From Acidimicrobiaceae bacterium (GTDB lineage: Bacteria; Actinomycetota; Acidimicrobiia; Acidimicrobiales; Ilumatobacteraceae): a stretch of DNA of 5,730 bases. The stretch is from NCBI GenBank assembly GCA_003455715.1, contig DMQJ01000068.1:1389-7118 (forward strand), in the 5' to 3' direction. The position numbers and the translations under genes were made by a program. The notes beneath the pieces are model-generated. The model saw only the letters and a list, made by a program, of their open reading frames with translations, was not told where the DNA came from and ran no database searches. Of this stretch, positions 1-4,576 are shown piece by piece (the stretch's first letter is position 1; each line of letters begins with the position of its first letter).

Positions 1-906
1 GGTGGTGCCGCCTTCGGTGTCGTGCACATTGCCCGTGTAGACATAGCGCAGCCCGTTGCCCATGGCGATGCGACGGGCCCGGCGCAGGGTGGCGGGGGGC
101 GTGGGTGGCACGTCGAGCATCTTGAAGTCGGGGTGGAACGCGGTGAAGTGCAGGGGCACGTCGGCGCCAAGGTGGTCCACCAGCCAACGGCTCATCTCGT
201 CGAGCTCTGCGTCGCTGTCGTTGTGGCCGGGGATGAGCAGCGTGGTGATCTCCACCCACACGCCGTTGCCGTGCAGCCATTCGAGCGTGTCGAGCACGGG
301 GGCGAGGCGGCCACCGCACAGCCGGTGGTAGAAGTCGTCGCGGAACCCTTTGAGGTCGATGTTGGCGGCATCGATGCGCGAGAACAGTTCGGCCCGCGGC
401 CCGGGTTCCACATACCCGGCGCTCACTGCCACGGTGCGCAGGCCAACCGCATGGCAGGCGTCGGCGGTGTCGGCCGCGTACTCGAGGAAGACCACTGGGT
501 CGTTGTAGGTGAACGCCACGCTCGCGCACCCTTCACGCAGCGCTGCGGCGGCGATGCCCTCCGGGCTGGCGGCGTCGGCCAAGGTGTCGGTGCTGCGGCT
601 CTTGGAGATGTCCCAGTTCTGGCAGAAGCGGCAGGCCAGGTTGCATCCGGCCGTGCCGAACGAGAACACCGACGTACCCGGCAGGAAGTGGTTGAGCGGC
701 TTCTTCTCGATCGGGTCGACGCAGAACCCGCTGCTGCGACCGTAGGTGGTGAGCACGATCTCGTCGTTCTCACGGGCGCGCACGAAGCACAACCCGCGCT
801 GGCCCTCGTGCAAGCTGCACGCCCGCGGGCACACGTCGCAGCGAACGCGGCCGTCGGCCAGAGGTGTCCACCATCGGGTGGGGAAGGTCGCAGGAGGCGT
901 CCCCAT
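1..906 (-). CDS. amrS: AmmeMemoRadiSam-type radical SAM enzyme, 3' end missing
   Basis: Partial gene with 302 codons visible; it continues past the left edge, so no stop is seen. The radical SAM motif C-N-L-A-C-R-F-C (C88, C92, C95) should bind the 4Fe-4S cluster that cleaves S-adenosylmethionine. Before it lies the N-terminal cysteine cluster typical of the AmrS family (C23, C26, C30, C40, in CDVCPRAC and GLC). Other family-like blocks are IEKKPLNHF (66-74), FTYNDPVVF (132-140), GYVEP (164-168), NIDLKGF (182-188), LLIPGHND (223-230), TAFHPDFKM (255-263) and YVYTGNVH (288-295). The family is about 340-360 aa, so roughly 40-60 residues are missing. ATG at 906 is chosen because it puts the first cysteine at residue 23. 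In-frame GTG at 921 and ATG at 984 are alternatives. The enzyme is cytosolic, resembles pyruvate formate-lyase activases, and is usually linked to Memo-like and AMMECR1-like proteins. Its substrate is not known to me. It is transcribed away from the transporter operon. Family assignment is strong. Confidence 0.93.
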   Translation of the reverse strand, partial: MGTPPATFPTRWWTPLADGRVRCDVCPRACSLHEGQRGLCFVRARENDEIVLTTYGRSSGFCVDPIEKKPLNHFLPGTSVFSFGTAGCNLACRFCQNWDISKSRSTDTLADAASPEGIAAAALREGCASVAFTYNDPVVFLEYAADTADACHAVGLRTVAVSAGYVEPGPRAELFSRIDAANIDLKGFRDDFYHRLCGGRLAPVLDTLEWLHGNGVWVEITTLLIPGHNDSDAELDEMSRWLVDHLGADVPLHFTAFHPDFKMLDVPPTPPATLRRARRIAMGNGLRYVYTGNVHDTEGGTT

Positions 907-908
907 AC

Positions 909-928
909 CCAGAGCATGCACCCTCTGG
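909..928 (-). promoter_or_regulatory. Inverted repeat just upstream of the radical SAM start
   Basis: CCAGAG (909-914) and CTCTGG (923-928) are perfect 6-bp inverted arms around an 8-nt spacer. They end 2 nt before the ATG at 906 as read on the minus strand. In the radical SAM transcript this could form a small hairpin. One arm overlaps AGAGGG (926 down to 921), the only Shine-Dalgarno-like stretch before that start. It could be an operator, an RNA hairpin limiting ribosome access, or chance; arms this short in GC-rich DNA are weak evidence. Confidence 0.3.
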
Positions 929-996
929 CTGGCGACGTACAGCGCCGATGGTCCTCTGCTGTGCCGCCGGGGCCGGTCGCGCATGGGGCGCCCGAC

Positions 997-1002
997 TACG
1001 CT
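997..1002 (+). promoter_or_regulatory. Possible -10 element for leaderless transcription of the operon
   Basis: TACGCT fits the loose actinobacterial TANNNT -10 pattern. It ends 7 nt before the ATG at 1010, the spacing expected if transcription starts at or next to the A of the start codon. No Shine-Dalgarno sequence precedes that ATG, which agrees with a leaderless mRNA. No -35 box is visible, so this is only a candidate. Confidence 0.25.
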
Positions 1003-1009
1003 GCCGCCG

Positions 1010-1708
1010 ATGGGCGGGGGAACGAGCCGGTGGTTGGTGCGGTCGCCCGTCGTCGCTCTCACTGCGCTGGCTCTCACCGCTGGTGCCGCGTGCAGCGAGC
1101 AAGGAACCACCACCGTGGTGCGCGGTGCCGATGAGGTGCAGGTGCTCACGCCAGAGGAAGTGCTCGAGCAACGCCTACCGATGGTCACCGCCACCACCCT
1201 TGCGCCCGACCCTGACGACACCGGCCCTGCCGACACTGGCGGCGCCGACGACGCTGGCACCGCCGACACGAGTGCGGCCGACACCATTCCCCTCAACCAA
1301 GACGACCGTCCGCCGGAGGTGCGATTGTTCGCCGCCTTCGGCGCCTTCCGCGGTTGTCTGGAAGACAAGGGGTACGCCATCGAAGGCAACCTGCTCGACC
1401 CCAACAACCCGGCGATGCAAGACGCCGCCTATCGCGAGACCGTCATCACCTGCGCGGCGCGCACCGACATCGTCAACATCCTGCAGGAAGTACAGGCCAC
1501 GCGGGCGAATCTCACCCCCGAGCAGGTCGAGCAACGCAACGCGGTGTTCGTCGAGCTGCGCGACTGCTTGCGCGACAAGGGCTGGACGGTGGAGTCCACC
1601 ACCAGCGAGATCGGTCTGCTCGAGCCCACGGTGTTCCAGAACGCCGAGGGCATGCTCGACGAACGGGAGATCAACCAGTGCCTGTCGGAGATCAACCTCG
1701 GAGCATGA
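1010..1708 (+). CDS. Exported cysteine-paired protein, possible lipoprotein, ABC operon accessory
   Basis: Encodes 232 aa. An N-terminal signal has R7 and R11 before a hydrophobic stretch (14-27) ending in A-G-A-A-C28. This could be a lipobox, but the -3 residue is Gly rather than Leu, so ordinary signal-peptide cleavage is equally possible. A low-complexity D/T/A/G linker follows (about 66-95). The mature part holds two related units: F-R-G-C116-L-E-D-K-G-Y then C148, and L-R-D-C186-L-R-D-K-G-W then C224. The four cysteines suggest one disulfide per unit. I do not recognise a named family. Small exported proteins with a similar cysteine-helix pattern do occur beside actinobacterial MacB-like ABC systems (from memory, unchecked). 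The gene is first in the operon, with 4 nt to the adaptor gene, so an accessory or ligand-binding role at the cell surface is inferred. The start is uncertain: ATG 1010 gives the best signal peptide; ATG 983, TTG 1034 and GTG 1037 are alternatives, the last two following GGGGGAA at 1016-1022. Confidence 0.8.
   Translation: MGGGTSRWLVRSPVVALTALALTAGAACSEQGTTTVVRGADEVQVLTPEEVLEQRLPMVTATTLAPDPDDTGPADTGGADDAGTADTSAADTIPLNQDDRPPEVRLFAAFGAFRGCLEDKGYAIEGNLLDPNNPAMQDAAYRETVITCAARTDIVNILQEVQATRANLTPEQVEQRNAVFVELRDCLRDKGWTVESTTSEIGLLEPTVFQNAEGMLDEREINQCLSEINLGA
1211..1287 (+). repeat. Low-complexity GCCGACAC-like repeat encoding the D/T/A/G linker
   Basis: Imperfect direct repeats of GCCGACAC and variants (such as GCCGACGAC and GGCGGCGCC) encode an Asp/Thr/Ala/Gly-rich stretch between the membrane-proximal segment and the folded cysteine units of the exported protein. 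It looks like a flexible wall-spanning linker. Repeat number may vary by slippage between strains. Confidence 0.5.
1700..1703 (+). promoter_or_regulatory. Ribosome binding site of the adaptor gene
   Basis: GGAG lies 9 nt before the ATG at 1713, inside the last codons of the upstream gene. It supports ATG 1713 as the start although the reading frame is open far upstream (from about 864). Confidence 0.6.
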
Positions 1709-1712
1709 ACCG

Positions 1713-3860
1713 ATGAGAACTCGAACCGTCATCGGCGGCCTGTTGGCTGCAGCTGTCCTTGCGGGCGGCGGCCTCGCCATCGGTCGCCTCACCAGCGAGG
1801 AGGAGGGCGATCGCGAGTTGCTCATCGTGCCCCGCCCGGTGGAGCGACGGAACCTCGACGACGTGCTGTCGATCAGCGGTGAGGTGCGGCGCGACGAAAT
1901 CCAGACCATCAACCTGCCCGTCGACGGCAAGGTGAGCAGTCTCGCGGTCGCCGATGGCGACACCATCGAAGTGGGCAACCCGCTCTTCGCGCTCGACGGC
2001 CGTACCGCCGTGGCGGTCGCCGGCGACTTCGCGTTCTACCGACGGCTCGACGTGGGCAGCGACGGCCCCGACGTGCGTCAACTCGAGACCATCCTCGCCG
2101 AAGCCGGGTACCCCATCTCCTCTGTCGACACGCTCTTCACCGAAGAGACCCGTGCGGCGCTCATGCGCTGGCAGGCCGACCGCGGCTATGGCGGCGCGAC
2201 CCCCGAGCCCACCGAAACCCTCACCGTCGGGTTGGCGCCGAACCAGGCTGGCTACACCATCGGTTCGGCCAACACCGTGGCGTTCTCCATCGTGCCCAGC
2301 GCGTCGTCGGCGGGTGCTGCTCGTGCGCCGATGCATCCGCAGGGCACGCCGCAGAAGCCGGTCATCACCATTGCCGCCGACCTTGCCGAGGTCGACGAAG
2401 GCGGCCAGGTGGTGTTCACCATCACGTCGTCACCCGCCCCGGCCGCGAACCTCACGGTCGACCTCACCATCGGGGGCAGCGCCACCGGTGGCGACGACGC
2501 CGACGACGGCGACTACGACAGCATCACGGCCACCGTGGTGGTACCCGCCGGGCAGACGTCGGTGGCCATTCCGGTCGACGTGTTCATCGACGACATCCGC
2601 GAAGGTGCGGAGGAGATCGTCGTGTCGCTCACCGACCAGTTCGGCAACGACCCCACCTATGTGGTGGGCCCGTCGAACCAGGCGCGCGTCACCATCCGGG
2701 CCAACGGCGACGACCTGATACCGGTCATCACGGTCCGTTCGTCGGCATCCGTGGTGCGCGAAGGCGGCACGGTGACCTTCACCTTCACCAGCACGGTGGA
2801 GTCCGACGAGGCGCTCGATCTGGCCATCTCGCTCGGTGGCGGCGCGTCGAACGGCAACGACTACGCGCAGGTCGACTTCGACGACGTGTCGATTCCCGCT
2901 GGCGCAACGACGGCCACACTCCAGGTGCAGGTGCGCGACGACGCGCTGGTGGAAGGCGACGAACGCATCGTGGTGGCCGTGGTGCCCCACCCCGACGACC
3001 CGCCGGGCACGCCCTCGTACACCGTGGGCAGCCCGGGCCAGGCGTCGACCACCATCGAGAGCGACGACCTGCCCGAGCTCACCCTGCGAGGTGGCGGCGA
3101 GGTGGCCGAAGGCGGGGCGGCCTCGTTCACCATCGTGGCCAGCGCGCCCGTGGCCGCCGACACGTCGGTGAACTATCAGGTGGGTGGCACCGCCCAGCCG
3201 GGCAGCGACTACGAGACCCTCACCGGCACGGTGGTGCTGCGGGCCGGGCAGAGCCAGGTGACGGTGGGCGTGCAGACCATCGACGACGACGTGCTGTTCC
3301 TGCCGAGCGACATGGTGGTGGCCGACTGGCCGGCCCGCGTGGGCACCGTGGAAGTCGACGAAGGTGAGTTCGTGTTGCAGGGCGCACCCATCCTCACCCT
3401 CACCGAACCGGCGTTCACCATCACCCTGCAGGTGAGTGCCTCCGACCGTGCGGAGCTTGCCGTGGGGCAAGAGGTGCTGGTGAGCCTCAGTTCGGCAGGG
3501 CTCGATCTGGAGGGCGTGATCGCCACGCTCGACAGCTCTGCCACCATCGATCAGGCTGGCGCCGAGACCTACGAGGGCACCGTGGAAGTGGTGGGTGAAC
3601 TCGACGCGGTCGACGGCGCGAGGGTCACCATCGACGTCACGCTTGCCGAGCGAGTGGGCGTGCTCGCCGTGCCGGTGGCTGCGGTGCTGCGCGTCGCAGG
3701 CGGCGACGAGGTGCGGGTGATCGCGGACGACGGCACCATCACCCGCGTGTCGGTCACCATCGGCCTCATCGACGGCGAGTGGGTGGAGATCGTGGAAGGC
3801 CTTCGCGGCGACGAGTTGGTGGTGGTCGACATCGACCCAGGTGTCGAGGCCTCCGGGTGA
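1713..3860 (+). CDS. MacA/HlyD-like adaptor with peptidoglycan-binding and Calx-beta insertions
   Basis: Encodes 715 aa. In order: a single N-terminal membrane anchor (about 5-25, no lipobox cysteine); the first half of a lipoyl/barrel-sandwich domain (about 52-100, with LPVDGKV and G-N-P-L-F-A-L-D-G-R); a PG_binding_1 domain (about 112-161, LDVGSDGPDVRQLE and ALMRWQADRGY); a Calx-beta array (about 168-526); the second lipoyl half (527-565, VLFLPS, V-G-T-V, G-A-P-I-L-T-L); a beta-barrel (about 566-645); and a membrane-proximal end (about 646-715, VPVAAVLR and VEIVEGL). The fold family is that of ABC/RND periplasmic adaptors. The alpha-hairpin that contacts an outer-membrane channel is missing, as expected for a monoderm. 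Lipoyl-PG_binding-lipoyl is a known actinobacterial layout; the extra Calx-beta array is the unusual part. The protein probably sits outside the membrane on the permease encoded downstream, holds peptidoglycan, and may sense Ca2+. Its stop overlaps the ATPase start. The 715 aa compares with about 350-450 for typical adaptors. Confidence 0.9.
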   Translation: MRTRTVIGGLLAAAVLAGGGLAIGRLTSEEEGDRELLIVPRPVERRNLDDVLSISGEVRRDEIQTINLPVDGKVSSLAVADGDTIEVGNPLFALDGRTAVAVAGDFAFYRRLDVGSDGPDVRQLETILAEAGYPISSVDTLFTEETRAALMRWQADRGYGGATPEPTETLTVGLAPNQAGYTIGSANTVAFSIVPSASSAGAARAPMHPQGTPQKPVITIAADLAEVDEGGQVVFTITSSPAPAANLTVDLTIGGSATGGDDADDGDYDSITATVVVPAGQTSVAIPVDVFIDDIREGAEEIVVSLTDQFGNDPTYVVGPSNQARVTIRANGDDLIPVITVRSSASVVREGGTVTFTFTSTVESDEALDLAISLGGGASNGNDYAQVDFDDVSIPAGATTATLQVQVRDDALVEGDERIVVAVVPHPDDPPGTPSYTVGSPGQASTTIESDDLPELTLRGGGEVAEGGAASFTIVASAPVAADTSVNYQVGGTAQPGSDYETLTGTVVLRAGQSQVTVGVQTIDDDVLFLPSDMVVADWPARVGTVEVDEGEFVLQGAPILTLTEPAFTITLQVSASDRAELAVGQEVLVSLSSAGLDLEGVIATLDSSATIDQAGAETYEGTVEVVGELDAVDGARVTIDVTLAERVGVLAVPVAAVLRVAGGDEVRVIADDGTITRVSVTIGLIDGEWVEIVEGLRGDELVVVDIDPGVEASG
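2214..3290 (+). repeat. Calx-beta array in the adaptor, apparently circularly permuted
   Basis: Protein-level repeat; the DNA copies are diverged. Segment 0 (residues 168-194) resembles only the last two Calx-beta strands: E-T-L-T-V-G-L then Y-T-I-G-S. A linker of about 20 residues follows. Domain 1 (214-330) carries V-D-E-G-G, D-G-D-Y, I-D-D-I-R-E-G and Y-V-V-G. Domain 2 (336-450) carries V-R-E-G-G, N-D-Y, R-D-D-A-L-V-E-G-D-E and Y-T-V-G-S. The last domain (454-526) has V-A-E-G-G and G-S-D-Y but stops at I-D-D-D526, with no E-G-D-E and no last strands. The acidic motifs match positions that bind Ca2+ in Calx-beta domains of Na+/Ca2+ exchangers. Whether Ca2+ is bound here is inference. Complete domains 1 and 2 are confident; segment 0 rests on a short match. 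Confidence 0.75.
3846..3849 (+). promoter_or_regulatory. Ribosome binding site of the ATPase gene
   Basis: GAGG lies 7 nt before GTG 3857, within the end of the adaptor gene. The alternative ATG at 3890 has no such sequence ahead of it, so this site favours the GTG start and the 4-base GTGA overlap. Confidence 0.5.
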
Positions 3861-4576
3861 TCGACGACACGCCACCGCTCGGGCAACCGATGCCGTTCCT
3901 CGAACTCGATGGTGTGTCGAGGGTGTACGGCGAGGGAGATGCTGCGGTCACCGCCTTGCGCGACGTGTCGTTGCGCATCATGCCTGGCGACTTCTTGTCG
4001 ATCATGGGCCCGTCGGGTTCGGGCAAGAGCACGATGCTCGGGCTGCTCGGCTGCCTCGACCTGCCCACCACCGGCATCATCCGCGTGGGCGGACACGAGG
4101 TGACAGCCATCGACGACGCCGAACGCAGCAGGGTGCGCGGCCGCGAGATCGGGTTCGTGTTCCAGCAGTTCCACCTCATCCCGCATCTCGATGCGCAGGG
4201 CAACGTGGAGACCGCCCTGCTCTACCGCGGCTTGAAGGCCAAGGAACGCCGCGAGCGTGCCATCGAAGCGCTCGACCGGGTGGGCCTGGCGCATCGCCAT
4301 GACCACCGGCCCGTTCAGTTGAGCGGTGGCGAACAGCAGCGTGTCGCCCTCGCCCGAGCGCTGGTCACCCAGCCGCGCATCCTGCTCGGCGACGAACCCA
4401 CCGGTGCGCTCGACTCGAAGAACGCCGAGAACGTGATGGAGCTGTTCGCATCACTGCAGTCGCCCGAGCGAGCCATCGTGTTGGTCACCCACGATCCGGG
4501 TGTGGGCGCCGCGGCACGCAGGCGGGTGCGCATGCGCGACGGCCGCATCGTGGCCGACGAGACGGTGGCCGCGTGA
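3857..4576 (+). CDS. MacB/LolD-type ABC transporter ATP-binding protein
   Basis: Encodes 239 aa from GTG 3857. All nucleotide-binding motifs are intact: A-loop Tyr24; Walker A GPSGSGKST (51-59); Q-loop Q103 within FVFQQF; signature LSGGEQQR (155-162); Walker B ILLGDEP with D179 and catalytic E180; D-loop A-L-D (184-186); and H-loop His212 in L-V-T-H-D. LLYRG (121-125) and the P-T-G-A-L-D-S stretch are typical of the MacB/LolD/FtsE group. It is a cytosolic subunit that should dimerise and drive the permease encoded next. The start codon overlaps the adaptor stop (GTGA), and the gene's own stop overlaps the permease start the same way. ATG 3890 (MPFLELDG) would give a shorter 228-aa protein beginning where the conserved domain begins; lacking a Shine-Dalgarno, it is second choice. 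The usual A-D-E-P of Walker B is G-D-E-P here, a minor change. The transported substrate cannot be told from the sequence. Confidence 0.95.
   Translation: MIDDTPPLGQPMPFLELDGVSRVYGEGDAAVTALRDVSLRIMPGDFLSIMGPSGSGKSTMLGLLGCLDLPTTGIIRVGGHEVTAIDDAERSRVRGREIGFVFQQFHLIPHLDAQGNVETALLYRGLKAKERRERAIEALDRVGLAHRHDHRPVQLSGGEQQRVALARALVTQPRILLGDEPTGALDSKNAENVMELFASLQSPERAIVLVTHDPGVGAAARRRVRMRDGRIVADETVAA

Larger units (their letters stand above)
907..1009. promoter_or_regulatory. Divergent intergenic region
   Basis: About 100 bp separate the radical SAM gene (leftward) from the transporter operon (rightward), so promoters for both should lie here or just inside the flanking genes. The only clear structure is an inverted repeat at 909-928, next to the radical SAM start. 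A TANNNT-like hexamer (TACGCT, 997-1002) precedes the rightward gene. No convincing -35 element is visible for either direction. If the upstream alternative starts (984 on the minus strand, 983 on the plus strand) are the true ones, the two genes would start back to back and this region would mostly be coding. Confidence 0.5.

Noticed and set aside
746..1009. Upstream extension of the exported-protein frame to 746
   Set aside because: It would overlap the 5' part of the radical SAM gene on the opposite strand and bury the signal peptide about 100 residues inside the protein.
22..1134. 370-aa plus-strand open frame
   Set aside because: It is antisense to the radical SAM gene, whose minus-strand frame carries the CxxxCxxC motif and many family blocks. 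The plus-strand translation has a low-complexity H/V/G/A composition and no recognisable domain.
864..1712. N-terminal extension of the adaptor frame up to an ATG at 864
   Set aside because: The frame is open but overlaps the whole exported-protein gene. Its translation is Ser/Arg/Pro-rich without domains, and ATG 1713 has a GGAG at good spacing and begins a proper membrane anchor.
2352..3062. DNA-level tandem repeat or recombination hotspot in the two full Calx-beta domains
   Set aside because: Similarity is visible only at protein level; the codons have diverged, with no long identical runs seen by eye.
2430..3875. 481-aa minus-strand open frame across the adaptor gene
   Set aside because: His/Arg/Gly-rich translation with no domain, mirroring the GC-rich codon pattern of the adaptor gene, which has clear domain evidence on the plus strand.
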